Source of the DNA: Sulfurospirillaceae bacterium
GTDB taxonomy: Bacteria; Campylobacterota; Campylobacteria; Campylobacterales; Sulfurospirillaceae
Assembly: GCA_028684065.1 (NCBI GenBank)
Contig: JAQUGO010000008.1
Coordinates: forward strand, 1-64,000
Length of the DNA stretch: 64,000 nt
Reading direction: 5' to 3'
Numbering within the stretch: position 1 is the first letter of the stretch; each line of letters begins with the position of its first letter. The notes under the pieces were generated by a model. The model was not told the DNA's origin, ran no database searches, and saw only the letters and a list, made by a program, of their open reading frames with translations. A program made the translations under genes and the position numbers. Positions 33,855 through 43,759 of this stretch are shown one piece after another.

Positions 33855-36629
33855 TTAAGGGAGTTGTTCAATAGGCAGTGGTTCTGCGTGAAAATAACCT
33901 TGTGCAAAATCAATATGTAACTCTTTAACAATGTCATCAATATCTTTGTTACAAACAAATTCAGCAACGGTTTGCATACCTAGTCTTTTTGCAAAATCAT
34001 TAATAGCTGCAGCGATTTGGTAACTGTTGTCATCGCTTGCGATTGTTTTAATAATCGTCCCATCAATTTTAAGAATATTGGCATTAAATTGTGCAAGATA
34101 CGCAAAATTTGAGTAACCACTACCAAAGTCATCAATAGCAATTTTGATACCTAAAGCTTTAAATACTTTGATAAAAGAGGTTATTGTTTGATAATCTCTA
34201 ATCGCTTCCGTTTCAGTTAATTCAAAAATAATACGTGAAGGTTCAGGAAAATTCATAACAGCATCTTTGATAAAATTTACTGTTGCCGTATCTTCGATAT
34301 CTTCAACTGAAAGATTGATAGCAACACTTTCTGTGCGTGTTTTAAAATCAGTCAGAGTTTTTTCAATCATCATTCGTGTGAGGGTAGAGTAATATTTTGA
34401 TTTTTTAGCAACTTCGAGGAAAAAATAAGGGGTATAGAGGATACCATTTTCATCGATAAGTCGTATTAAGCTTTCATATTTGGTTATACGCCTTGTTTTA
34501 ACGTGGAGTATTGCTTGATAATAAGGAATAATTCTATCGTGTTCAATGGCATGTTTTAAAGTATTGAGCATTTGAAAATTTTGTTCATGAATGGCTTCTT
34601 CTTTTTCACTGGAGAGAAACCAAAATACATGTCTCGAACGCGCTTGTTTTAAAGCTTCTTCGGCACGTGAGAGAATTTGTGCTTTCTCTGTGGCAATACC
34701 AGCGCTAATGCGTGTTGTAATCCCTTGAAGATGAGGTAAAAATTCGTGTTCATGAATGCGGAAAATAATATTTTCAATTTTTGAACAGAATGTATTGGTT
34801 TGTTCATCGTCGGTTATAACAATAAAATTGTCAGCGCCAAGGCTGTAGAGTGAATAATGTGTTGAATAGAGCAAAAAGAGCAATTTTTTTGAAAATTCTT
34901 TTAAAAGGGCATTACCCGTTTCAAATCCATAAAAGCGATTGATTTCACCAAAACTATCAATATTAATAAGGGCAATTAAGGGGTTTTGATAGTTTTCAAG
35001 ATCTTCAAAAAATTTAATTCTATTGGGTAAATGTGTTAAAGAATCCGTTGTTTGTTTTTGGATTGTTTGCTGTTGTTTGATAATTTCTGTCAAGTCATTT
35101 CGGGTTGAAATATATTCAACAATCTTTTGATTTTCATCAAATAAGGGTACGATGGTAGTATCCACATAATAGGGTTCACCTGATTTGGCTTTGTTAATAA
35201 TCATCCCTTTCCAAACTTTTCCAGAAGTAATGGTTTTCCACATAGTTTGAAAGGTGCTATTGGGAACATCGGGGTGGCGAATAATACTGTGTGATTGTCC
35301 GATAAGTTCAATACGTGAATAACCTGATATTTTGACAAAGAGATCATTAACATAGGTTATAATGCCTTCTGTATTGGTTCTTGAAACAATAGAGTTAGCA
35401 TCGAGTGCAAGTTTATAGGCATCCAGTGTTTTAATGGTTTGCTCTAGTTCTTGCACGACAGCATTGGTAAGACGAGACATCACTGCAATATTCTGATGCG
35501 TTTCATCTAACGTTTGAACACTCGCTTTGGGCAATAATTCACATTTTTCTTGTTCACTCAATGCTAAAACAGTTGTTGTAAGATTTAACATTTGCGTAGA
35601 CCGCGGTGTTTTAAAGAATTCTCCATACGTAAAAAATCCTGCGGTTGTTCTTACTGCATTACACAATTGAAACTCTTGTTCAAGAATCGTACCAGCAAAG
35701 GCTTTGCGCCCCATACACGAATAAATCCACAATACTTCTGGTTGATATTGAAGGGTAGAGTCGGTGTTGTCAATAATACCATCGATATTGGCAATACCAA
35801 AGCGAACCTTTTCTCCATTTGTGAAATTTCCAGCAAAAATCAGAGAATTTTTTGTTACAGCGATAGGTGCTCTTGCAATATTAACACCATTTTCCGTTTT
35901 AATAAGAGGAAATTTGACAATACTTGAGGGAAGATTTTCGACGATACCATCACCAAAATAATGACGTATAATATCAAAAATTGGTTTTGAATCAAGTTCA
36001 TAAATAGCATTGTTCACGGCTTTGGTGATAAGCATAGGTTTGCCTATAGGATTCCAATTCAGCTTCCAAGCATTAAAGACTCTTAAAGAGGCATTGTGAA
36101 AAGCAACTCCAACAACACCGTGCTCATAAACAATCCCATTGAGTGAAATGAGCGTTAAGGAAAACGTTCCATAATCAGCAGCGGCTCCTCCTGCAATGGT
36201 AAGCTCATGATGACATGTATGAATGCCTTGTAAAAACTCTTCAGGGTGGCCAGCCAAACCTTCGCTAAATAAAATAGCTGCTTTAACTGCATCCTTTGGG
36301 AGTGTTTTCGCTAATGTCTGTCCACCCTTAAAATCACATGTTCGACTCAAAAGCGGAATGAGCTTCGTATGGGAGAAAGCACAAAAAGAAAGTACAACAG
36401 AGTTTTCATACATGTGAGCATCAAAAATTTCTCCCGCTGTTGTAGCCCCTATAATAACAGCATTAGGAAGTAAAAAGGCTAAAGTAGAAGCCATTTCGCT
36501 AAAAAGTTCTTGGTGATTGCGTCCATCAAAAAATTGAACTAAAAGAGCAGGTTCATTTCTATAATCATTATTTTTAATAAGTTCAGTAAGGGATGAATAA
36601 TCTTGAAAAATAGTATTAAATACTTTCAC
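33855..36629 (-). CDS. FIST-PAS-GGDEF-EAL signalling protein, probable c-di-GMP phosphodiesterase
   Basis: This cytoplasmic 924-residue protein has, in order, FIST and FIST_C sensory domains (about 1-370), a PAS domain (about 405-520, with ANSIVSRTNTEGIITYVNDLF), a GGDEF domain (about 535-665) and an EAL domain (about 675-915). The GGDEF motif is degenerate (YSLGADNFIVI instead of GGDEF), so it is unlikely to make c-di-GMP. The EAL domain keeps the key residues: YESLIRL, AINLSVED, ELTETEAI, IAIDDFGSGYSN, LKIDGTII and FAQGYFHAEPLP. FIST domains are thought to bind small ligands such as amino acids. A second FIST protein, a chemoreceptor, lies at 61303-63306. No membrane segment is seen. It is single-gene, with convergent Sel1 downstream. 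Confidence 0.9.
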   Translation of the reverse strand: MKVFNTIFQDYSSLTELIKNNDYRNEPALLVQFFDGRNHQELFSEMASTLAFLLPNAVIIGATTAGEIFDAHMYENSVVLSFCAFSHTKLIPLLSRTCDFKGGQTLAKTLPKDAVKAAILFSEGLAGHPEEFLQGIHTCHHELTIAGGAAADYGTFSLTLISLNGIVYEHGVVGVAFHNASLRVFNAWKLNWNPIGKPMLITKAVNNAIYELDSKPIFDIIRHYFGDGIVENLPSSIVKFPLIKTENGVNIARAPIAVTKNSLIFAGNFTNGEKVRFGIANIDGIIDNTDSTLQYQPEVLWIYSCMGRKAFAGTILEQEFQLCNAVRTTAGFFTYGEFFKTPRSTQMLNLTTTVLALSEQEKCELLPKASVQTLDETHQNIAVMSRLTNAVVQELEQTIKTLDAYKLALDANSIVSRTNTEGIITYVNDLFVKISGYSRIELIGQSHSIIRHPDVPNSTFQTMWKTITSGKVWKGMIINKAKSGEPYYVDTTIVPLFDENQKIVEYISTRNDLTEIIKQQQTIQKQTTDSLTHLPNRIKFFEDLENYQNPLIALINIDSFGEINRFYGFETGNALLKEFSKKLLFLLYSTHYSLYSLGADNFIVITDDEQTNTFCSKIENIIFRIHEHEFLPHLQGITTRISAGIATEKAQILSRAEEALKQARSRHVFWFLSSEKEEAIHEQNFQMLNTLKHAIEHDRIIPYYQAILHVKTRRITKYESLIRLIDENGILYTPYFFLEVAKKSKYYSTLTRMMIEKTLTDFKTRTESVAINLSVEDIEDTATVNFIKDAVMNFPEPSRIIFELTETEAIRDYQTITSFIKVFKALGIKIAIDDFGSGYSNFAYLAQFNANILKIDGTIIKTIASDDNSYQIAAAINDFAKRLGMQTVAEFVCNKDIDDIVKELHIDFAQGYFHAEPLPIEQLP

Positions 36630-36755
36630 AGTATCTCTTTAGTATGAGTTTTATCATTAAAAATAATAAACTTGATTATTATACCTTGTTTTATATCTAT
36701 ATCCAATAATCTCATTTTGGTATAATAATCATAATCAACAAAGAAAGGAAAGGTT

Positions 36756-37583
36756 ATGGAGCAAGAAATACAAAATTTACAAAAGTTTTACACTATCGTG
36801 ATTGAGTTTTTAACCAATTATAGTTTTCAGCTAGTTGGTGCCTTGATTATTGTTTTGATTGGATGGTTTACTTCTAAATATGTTTTTAAACTATTGATGA
36901 AATTTTTTCTCAAACACAATTTTGACGTCACTCTCGCCAAATTTATGGCGCATCTTGCTAGAGTTTTAGTTTTAATGGCAATGGTGGTGATAGCTCTAGG
37001 CAAGATTGGTATTTCCATTGCTCCTTTTATCGCAGCCATTGGTGCTATATCTTTAACAGCAGGTTTGGCTTTGCAAGGGAGTGTTTCAAATTATGCCGCA
37101 GGGGTACTTTTGATCATCAGTCGTCCTTTTAAAGTTGGAGATACCATTGCAATGGCAAATGTGTATGGTGTCGTAGAAGATATAAAATTAGCCTATACAA
37201 TGCTTCGCAATGAAGATGAAGAATTGATTACGATACCAAATAAACGACTTATTGGTGACATTATGGTTAACTCCTTTGAATATCGCATCGTTGAATCAAG
37301 TGTGGGTATTGGTTATAACAATGAGCCAAAAATAGCTATTTCTGCCATTAAAGAGGTCTTGTCTCAGCATGCAGATGTATCAAAAACAAATGAACCAATT
37401 ATTGGTATTGCTCAATTTGGCGAGAGTTCCATAGACTTGGGGCTTCGTTATTGGGTACCAACAAAAAGCTATTTTAAAACACAATATGCTATTAATTTAG
37501 CAATTTTTGAAGCTTTACATGTCAAGGGTATTACTATTCCGTATCCGCAACGTGAGATAAAAATACTGCAGGAGAAAATGTGA
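36756..37583 (+). CDS. Small-conductance MscS-family channel
   Basis: The 275-residue protein matches classic MscS in size: three N-terminal membrane helices (about 25-105), the pore helix with AIGAISLTAGLALQGSVSNYAAGVLL (about 93-118), the beta-domain motif ISRPFKVGDTI, and the C-terminal vestibule ending in ITIPYPQREIKIL, which is the family's usual last strand. It should release solutes on hypo-osmotic shock. It is shorter than the other MscS protein in the window (19999-21069). The ATG is preceded by AGGAAAGG. Its stop overlaps a DUF2798-type gene by 4 bases (ATGTGA). Confidence 0.92.
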   Translation: MEQEIQNLQKFYTIVIEFLTNYSFQLVGALIIVLIGWFTSKYVFKLLMKFFLKHNFDVTLAKFMAHLARVLVLMAMVVIALGKIGISIAPFIAAIGAISLTAGLALQGSVSNYAAGVLLIISRPFKVGDTIAMANVYGVVEDIKLAYTMLRNEDEELITIPNKRLIGDIMVNSFEYRIVESSVGIGYNNEPKIAISAIKEVLSQHADVSKTNEPIIGIAQFGESSIDLGLRYWVPTKSYFKTQYAINLAIFEALHVKGITIPYPQREIKILQEKM

Positions 37584-37807
37584 TTCCTAAAAAGTATGAA
37601 TTCATCACCTTTGCATTTTTGATGTCACTGTTTATGACATTTTTGATGTCTTTTGTGGTTACCTTTATTAACATTGGTTTTGTCGATGGTTTTTTTATGC
37701 TGTGGGCAAAAGCTTTTTGGAAAGCTTATATCGTTGCTTTTCCTGCTGTTTTAACCGTCGTCCCGATTGTGCGCAGATTGGTTAAAAAGTTGGTAGCAAG
37801 CTCTTAG
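37580..37807 (+). CDS. DUF2798-type small membrane protein
   Basis: This 75-residue protein has two predicted membrane helices (about 9-33 and 46-66), beginning IPKKYEFITFAFLMSLFM and ending VVPIVRRLVKKLV, the pattern of DUF2798 proteins. Function is unknown. It starts at GTG 37580, inside the mscS stop (ATGTGA), so it is translationally coupled to the channel gene and may modify or accompany it; that link is inference. Confidence 0.8.
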   Translation: MIPKKYEFITFAFLMSLFMTFLMSFVVTFINIGFVDGFFMLWAKAFWKAYIVAFPAVLTVVPIVRRLVKKLVASS

Positions 37808-37841
37808 AACTTTGATGATTCTATGAGATCTACCACGTGAT

Positions 37842-37871
37842 ATAGAGACTACAAAAAATGCTAGTCTCTAT
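37842..37871. terminator. Terminator between convergent DUF2798 and RND genes
   Basis: ATAGAGACTA (37842-37851) pairs exactly with TAGTCTCTAT (37862-37871) across a 10-base A-rich loop. The right arm includes the RND transporter's stop codon. Both genes point into it. Confidence 0.65.
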
Positions 37872-40800
37872 TGGCTATTACTTTATCTTTTTCGTGTGAA
37901 TGCGTTGAAAAAAAATGCTTCACATCATCTATAATCATATAAATTGCTGGAACAATAATGAGTGAAATAATTGTTGAAAAAAGGATACCATACCCCAATG
38001 AAATGGCCATTGGAATCATAAATTTAGCTTGAATCGAACGTTCAAAAATCATTGGTGCAAGTCCACCAAAAGTGGTTGCTGTGGTCAGTAAAATAGGTCT
38101 AAAACGCCTTGTTCCTGCCATAATGATAGATTCTTTAGCATTATTACCTTCGAGTCTCATATGATTGGCATAATCGACCATAACAAGGGTGTCATTGACA
38201 ACCACACCACAGAGCGCAACAATTCCCATAACACTAATCATACTCAGACTATATCCCATCACCATATGTCCTAAAAAGGCTCCAATGATGCCAAAAGGAA
38301 TAGCGAGCATAACAATGAGAGGTTGAATATAACTGGCAAAGGGAATAGCGAGCATAATATATAAAATTGCAAGTACGAGAATAAAACTTGAGATAAGACT
38401 TTGCTTACTCTCTTTGGTTTCAGCTTGCCTACCTTGGTATTGAATTTCAAGTTCGGGGTATTTTTGTTGGAGCTGTGGTAAATACTCATCATTTAAAGAG
38501 GCAATGATTTGAGGAGTATTGTATTCAGGTTCAACATTGGCGGTAACACTGATGGTGCGTTTACCTTCACGTCTTGAAATTTGAGTGTAGGCATTGCCTT
38601 CTTTTTTTTGAGCAACATCACCTAGTCGCACAAAACCACCACTAGGTATTTTGATTTTAATATTATCAATACTGGCTTCACTATCACGTTCATCTTCACT
38701 TTGGCGCACCATGATTTTGACTTCATTTCGACCGTGTTGTTCACGGATAGACTCTTTCCCATAAGTTACATAACGTACTTGCCGTGCAACTTCATAGGCG
38801 GTAAGCCCTAGTTTTTGTCCTAAAGGAAGGAGCGTAAAATCAACTTGACGTTTGCCAGAAGAGGTTCCGTCATCAATGTCTTTAGTGATGGTGAAGTTTT
38901 TCAAAATATTAGCTAAATCAACACTAGCATTTTCTAGTAGAGCTGTATTGCGGTGACTTAACTCAATAGTCAAAGCGGAACGTCCACCACCAGGTCCTCC
39001 AATATCTTTTTTAAAGACTAAAGAATCGACCCCCGCAAGTTTACCGAGATTTTTGCGCCATATTTCGTTAAAATAGCCTGTTGAGGTTTTTCTCTCTTCA
39101 CCATCAATAAGGTAAAATGTTACCTGAATACTGTTTTCATTAATTTTACTTCTATAGCCTTGTTCTAAATGAGGCTCATTAATGTCAGTAACAGTTTTTA
39201 ATCCTGCGGCGATAATCTTTTGATTGATTTCTTCCATAAGAGAATGAGGTGCTCCTATGGGGAGTGTTGCATAGACAACGGCACGATTTGATTCAACACG
39301 GGGCATCATCTCAAAGCCAAGTCTTCCACTGATAGCATAGGATAAGACAAGCACTAAAATCATCATACTTGCAATGACCGTAGTGTAACGATTACGAATG
39401 CAAAAGAGTAACGAAGGTTTATATACTTTTTCAACCCAAGTATCAAGCCCTTTGGAAATTTTTTGTTGTTGTATCCATAATTTATGTGACCAACTTCCCT
39501 CTTTGGCCTCTTTTTTATAGGCTATATGTGCGGGTAAAATTAAAATAGATTCAACCCATGAGATGACAAAAACAATGGTTACAACAATAGGAATAACGCC
39601 AAAGATTTTCCCAAGCATTCCTGGAAGATAGATAAGTGGAATAAAGGCGACGATATTGGTTAGGATACTAAAGCTCACAGGAACAGCAACATCTTTGGTA
39701 CCTTGAACAGCTGCATCAATATAGTTCATCCCTTTTTGGCGGTATTCATAAACGTTTTCTCCTACGATAATCGCATCATCGACAACAATACCCAAAGCAA
39801 TGATAAAGGCAAACATCGAAATCATATTGATAGAGACACCAAAAGATTCTAAGAAAAGTAAAGAGCCTAAAAAGGATGTGGGAATACCGAGTGCCACCCA
39901 AAACGCAAGCTTAAATTCTAAAAACATACCTAAAATAAGCACGACTAAAATAAGACCTTGTAAGCCATTTTGGAGGAGTAGCTGCAATCTCGCATCATAA
40001 ACTTTAGATTGGTCATCATTGATAATCAACTGATAGGGTGCAGGCAACTCATCGCTGAGGTCATCAACAACAGCATGTACTGCTTTAGAGACACTTTTGG
40101 GTGTTTCTTTGCCTATACGATAAACATCGAGTGCGATGGCCGGTTTATTGTTGTAGGTAAAATAGGTATTATCATCAACAAACGTTTCGTGAATCGTTGC
40201 AATATCCCCTAAGGTGAGTGTGGTACCTGTAGTGCTTGTTACAATAGGGAGGGATTTAAATTCTGAAGCTTGAATTCTACGTGTTTTAACACGCAAAAGC
40301 ATCTCTCCCGCATCACTTTTAACACTGCCTCCGGAGAGTTCAACAGATTCTTTAGCGATAATATCTGAGATATTTTGAATGGAGAGGCCATATTTTTCCA
40401 TCGCTAATTTATCGACAGTAATTTCTGTTTCGTATGTTTTTGCACCAATAAGATCTACCTGCGTAATATCGGTATGTTGTAACAGTCTATCACGTACTTT
40501 TTCTGTCAATTCTCTTAAGACGAGAGGGTCTTTATCGCCTGTCAACGTCAAAGAGAGAACATGACGTTTGCGTAAGCTCATAGAAATATTGGGTGTTTCA
40601 GTATCTTCTGGAAAAGTGGTGATACCATCAACGGCTTGTTTAATATCTTGATAGGTCCGCGTTTTATTGCTGCCCTCCGCAAGTTCGACCATAACAGTAC
40701 CAAGACTCTCTTTTGCGGAAGCTGTTATCTCTTTAATCCCTTCAATGCCTCTTACTTTTTCTTCAATTGATAAAATAACCCCTTGTTCAACTTCCTCGGG

Positions 40801-40980
40801 GCTCGCCCCAGGGTAGGCAACTGAAATGGTGACCATATCGAGCTCAAATTCAGGGAAAACCTCCTTTTTTATCAGAAGGCCCATATACACGCCGCCCAGT
40901 AAAAAAACAAGCATTGCAATATTGGCAGTGACTTTATTTTTTACAATCCATTCAAGGATGGAATTTGGCTTTTTATGCAT
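37861..40980 (-). CDS. RND efflux transporter, inner-membrane pump
   Basis: The 1039-residue protein is a resistance-nodulation-division pump with 12 membrane helices and two large periplasmic loops. The N-terminus (NKVTANIAMLVFLLGGVYMGL), FPEFELDMVTISVAYPGASPEEVE and the proton-relay aspartates in IVVDDAIIVGEN (about 400-411) are typical of AcrB-like HAE pumps; the CzcA-type metal motif is not evident, so drugs, bile-like compounds or solvents are likelier than metals. The C-terminal half repeats the pattern (VALCGVVVNDTLVMVDY). Its start shares one base with the membrane-fusion gene's stop, in a three-gene OMF-MFP-RND operon. Confidence 0.94.
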   Translation of the reverse strand: MHKKPNSILEWIVKNKVTANIAMLVFLLGGVYMGLLIKKEVFPEFELDMVTISVAYPGASPEEVEQGVILSIEEKVRGIEGIKEITASAKESLGTVMVELAEGSNKTRTYQDIKQAVDGITTFPEDTETPNISMSLRKRHVLSLTLTGDKDPLVLRELTEKVRDRLLQHTDITQVDLIGAKTYETEITVDKLAMEKYGLSIQNISDIIAKESVELSGGSVKSDAGEMLLRVKTRRIQASEFKSLPIVTSTTGTTLTLGDIATIHETFVDDNTYFTYNNKPAIALDVYRIGKETPKSVSKAVHAVVDDLSDELPAPYQLIINDDQSKVYDARLQLLLQNGLQGLILVVLILGMFLEFKLAFWVALGIPTSFLGSLLFLESFGVSINMISMFAFIIALGIVVDDAIIVGENVYEYRQKGMNYIDAAVQGTKDVAVPVSFSILTNIVAFIPLIYLPGMLGKIFGVIPIVVTIVFVISWVESILILPAHIAYKKEAKEGSWSHKLWIQQQKISKGLDTWVEKVYKPSLLFCIRNRYTTVIASMMILVLVLSYAISGRLGFEMMPRVESNRAVVYATLPIGAPHSLMEEINQKIIAAGLKTVTDINEPHLEQGYRSKINENSIQVTFYLIDGEERKTSTGYFNEIWRKNLGKLAGVDSLVFKKDIGGPGGGRSALTIELSHRNTALLENASVDLANILKNFTITKDIDDGTSSGKRQVDFTLLPLGQKLGLTAYEVARQVRYVTYGKESIREQHGRNEVKIMVRQSEDERDSEASIDNIKIKIPSGGFVRLGDVAQKKEGNAYTQISRREGKRTISVTANVEPEYNTPQIIASLNDEYLPQLQQKYPELEIQYQGRQAETKESKQSLISSFILVLAILYIMLAIPFASYIQPLIVMLAIPFGIIGAFLGHMVMGYSLSMISVMGIVALCGVVVNDTLVMVDYANHMRLEGNNAKESIIMAGTRRFRPILLTTATTFGGLAPMIFERSIQAKFMIPMAISLGYGILFSTIISLIIVPAIYMIIDDVKHFFSTHSHEKDKVIANRD

Positions 40981-42167
40981 TAGTCAGCCTTTTTACTTTT
41001 TTTAAAGCTGGATAATTCAACCACTTTCATACCTTCAACAGGAGCAGTTAAGTAGGTGGTGATGATTTTATCGTTGGGTGTAAGTCCTTCATCAATGAGG
41101 ATAGATTGGTTGTTTTTATAGAGGACATGTACGGGTTTAATAGAGAGCTCATTTTTATCTGTCATAACCCAAACGGTACTATTCGCGCGCAGTAAAGAGG
41201 ATGGCATGGCAAAAATATTTTCATAGCGCTTTCCTTGGATATGGACACTAAGTGTATCCCCTAATAAAATCGTACGATTCATCTCTTTGGAATGGTGTAA
41301 ATTAAGTGGGTCTTTGATGGCAATGAGTAGTTGTGCTTGTTTGGTGATATTATCAAGTTCAGGGAGAAGTTTAATGATTTTAGCACTTACATGTAAAGAT
41401 TCATTTTTATCCAAAAGAGTTATCGGTAGTTTTGAGAGGTCTTGCTCATCCATGGTATTTAAAAATTTTAGATATGAAAGGGGAATGTTCGCTTTAATCC
41501 AAAATGTATTAGTAGCAACCACTTCTGCAATAGTGCTTTGATTGGTGACATAGCTTCCTAATTCAGAAGATTTTTTTGTAATAACACCATCATAAGGAGC
41601 TTTAACGGTTGTTTCGTTGAGGTTGTTTTGAGCGATTTCATACGCTGCTTCATATTGTAAAATCGTAGCTTTAGCCTGTTCAAGTTGAGGCTCTCTTAAA
41701 ACCAGTGATTTACTAAGCTCAGTAGGCTGCATGGTCGAAAGTTCAAGTTCTTTTTTGGCTGAAGCCTGTTGCCCTAACTCAATTTGTAAAGCCGCCTTGG
41801 CAGAGAGTAAAGCTGCTTTGGCTTGATTTAATGCTGCGTGATAATCAGTTTTATCAATCTGGACTAAAACATCACCTTTTTTAACAATTCCACCCAGGAG
41901 AAAATTTGGATTTATTTCGATAATACGGCCTGCAACTTTAGCACTAATAATGGTTGATGCAGAGGCTTCTATGCTACCAATGGTTTGAATAATAATGGGC
42001 TGTGTTGAAGGAGCAATATTGATTGTTTCGATAATCGTTCCAGTAGTGATTTGTTTTTGTTTGGGGGCTTGAGGTGCTGTAGTGAGAAGTTTTTGACTTA
42101 CTAAAAAACCTATACCTAGAATGAGAAGTGATGCTCCAATATTAATGATTATGCGTTTAGTTGTCAT
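40980..42167 (-). CDS. RND periplasmic adaptor (membrane fusion protein)
   Basis: The 395-residue adaptor links the inner-membrane pump to the outer-membrane channel. It has an N-terminal membrane anchor (about 8-27), a lipoyl half-motif (SAKVAGRIIEINPNFLLGGIVKKGDVL, about 79-105), a coiled-coil hairpin (about 113-185), the second half-motif (TTVKAPYDGVITKKSSELGSYV) and a beta-barrel C-terminal part. The usual N-terminal lipobox cysteine is absent, so it is held by the helix. Overlaps with both neighbours (1 base with the pump, 11 bases with the outer-membrane gene) imply coupled translation. Confidence 0.92.
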   Translation of the reverse strand: MTTKRIIINIGASLLILGIGFLVSQKLLTTAPQAPKQKQITTGTIIETINIAPSTQPIIIQTIGSIEASASTIISAKVAGRIIEINPNFLLGGIVKKGDVLVQIDKTDYHAALNQAKAALLSAKAALQIELGQQASAKKELELSTMQPTELSKSLVLREPQLEQAKATILQYEAAYEIAQNNLNETTVKAPYDGVITKKSSELGSYVTNQSTIAEVVATNTFWIKANIPLSYLKFLNTMDEQDLSKLPITLLDKNESLHVSAKIIKLLPELDNITKQAQLLIAIKDPLNLHHSKEMNRTILLGDTLSVHIQGKRYENIFAMPSSLLRANSTVWVMTDKNELSIKPVHVLYKNNQSILIDEGLTPNDKIITTYLTAPVEGMKVVELSSFKKSKKAD

Positions 42168-43533
42168 AGTTTTTCCATTCCTTATCTACGTCATGAGTGA
42201 TAAAAGCGCCCCCTAAAGAGCGGTACAGAGCGATACGGTACTTAATGTTTTCAAGCTCTTTCGAGAGTTTCATTTGTTCTAAATCTTGCAATGATTGTTG
42301 TGCGCTTAAAACGTTTAAATATTCAACGATACCGTATAAGTATTTGGTTTGTTGTCGTTCTAAGATAGAGCGAGCAAGCTTTAACCTCTCATCAAGTTGT
42401 GTGTTATAACGTGTCTGCATGGATTCTTTATGCGCGGCTTCTAAGGTTTCATTAAAGGCTACAATTAATGTTTGTTGATAGGTATAAGAGCGCTCTTTAG
42501 TAATAAAACGTGCTTTTTTCACTAAAGCTTCTTTATTGCCTCCATCGTAAAGCGTTCCGCTAATTGTACCCGTTGCAGTCGCAATAATCGTATCCAAAAG
42601 ATTCGAAAATTGTGTGCTAGAGGCAAGGGTAGAGAGGCTAATAGAAAAAGATGGGTATTGGTTTTTAATCGCCTCAGCTAAATCATAATGTGCAGATTGT
42701 AATGTATAAAAGGCTTGTTGAACATCAGGTCGTGCTAAAAGTTTTGTTGCAGGTATTCCTACATCTGGGATAGGCGGTAAGGGTATGAGTTTTGCCTGAG
42801 ATGTACTCGGTAAAGCACTTAAAGGAGAACGTCCAAGTAAGATATTTAAAGAGCGAATTTGGGTATCAGTATCTGCTTGAAGTGTTAGGACTTGCGCCTC
42901 AAGTGATTTGATGTATTGTTCTTGTTGCCATACATCGGTGATAGAATTTTTGCCACGCTCATGCGTAAGCTTCGTAATGGTTAAAATCTTTTGAGCCACT
43001 TTGATTTGCTCTTGTAAAAGGACTAAGCTCTCTTGCTTTTGGGCTAAAGTGTACCATGCAATAGAAATTTCGGCAGCTAAACTAATACTGCTGACATGTA
43101 AGGCTTCTTGCATGGCCTTAAAGCTTGCTTCTGATGCATTGGTTGCATCTTCTTTTTTACCAAAAAGGTCTATTTCATAGGAAGCGTTTAATGTTGCGGT
43201 ATAGGTATCTTTTTGAGATTCTACGCCCTTGAGTTCATCTTGACGACCCGCCGTTCCTGTAGCTCCTAGTGAAGGCATCGTTGATGCACGTTTCATTTGC
43301 AATGTCGCATAGGCTTGAAGGACTCTCTCTTTGGCCGCAGCTAAACTCAGACTTTCTTTAAGGGCATCGTCAATGAGCTGATTGAGGTTTGTATCTTGAA
43401 ATTCTTCCCACCAACGATTATCGGTAATCTGAGTATGCTGAGATGGTTGTAATGGCAATGGTGGAATATCAGGATTGATACAGCCACTGAGGAAGAAGAC
43501 CATCATACTGAGAAGAAAAGCTCTTTTTTGCAT
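42157..43533 (-). CDS. Outer-membrane efflux lipoprotein (TolC/NodT family)
   Basis: The 458-residue protein has a lipoprotein signal peptide ending FLSGC (Cys18) followed by two outer-membrane-efflux-protein repeats, each with long helical hairpins (about 55-230 and 260-440) and strands such as SYEIDLFGKKEDATNA that form the barrel. It is the exit duct of the RND system and the first gene of the operon. The ATG (43533) has GGAG at close spacing, and a TATAAT promoter lies upstream on the minus strand with a GTTAA-N8-TTAAC palindrome. No dedicated regulator gene adjoins it. Confidence 0.92.
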   Translation of the reverse strand: MQKRAFLLSMMVFFLSGCINPDIPPLPLQPSQHTQITDNRWWEEFQDTNLNQLIDDALKESLSLAAAKERVLQAYATLQMKRASTMPSLGATGTAGRQDELKGVESQKDTYTATLNASYEIDLFGKKEDATNASEASFKAMQEALHVSSISLAAEISIAWYTLAQKQESLVLLQEQIKVAQKILTITKLTHERGKNSITDVWQQEQYIKSLEAQVLTLQADTDTQIRSLNILLGRSPLSALPSTSQAKLIPLPPIPDVGIPATKLLARPDVQQAFYTLQSAHYDLAEAIKNQYPSFSISLSTLASSTQFSNLLDTIIATATGTISGTLYDGGNKEALVKKARFITKERSYTYQQTLIVAFNETLEAAHKESMQTRYNTQLDERLKLARSILERQQTKYLYGIVEYLNVLSAQQSLQDLEQMKLSKELENIKYRIALYRSLGGAFITHDVDKEWKNYDN

Positions 43534-43558
43534 TCATACTCCAAAATTTTGATAAAAC

Positions 43559-43592
43559 ATTATACAAAGCAAGTGTTAATAACATGGTTAAC
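43559..43592 (-). promoter_or_regulatory. Promoter and candidate operator of the RND efflux operon
   Basis: On the minus strand, TATAAT (complement of 43559-43564) lies about 26 bases before the first efflux gene. Just upstream is the inverted repeat GTTAA-N8-TTAAC (43575-43579 and 43588-43592), positioned over the -35 region, where a TetR- or MarR-type repressor often binds. Such a regulator is not encoded next to the operon. The rest of the 226-base gap up to proC shows a TATAAT for proC near 43723 (GGTATAATTC) and nothing else I recognise. Confidence 0.45.
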
Positions 43593-43759
43593 GTTTTCTT
43601 TTTTAGGCTTACAGATTCTCAAGATAGCGGGCCAAAATTAAATTTTGAGTATACTAAAATGTCAATTTTTGATTATTACTGGCTAAAAAAGAGAATCTAT
43701 GGAGCTTCTTCACTATCAATAATGCGGTATAATTCATAAAATTATAGATAGGATATTGA

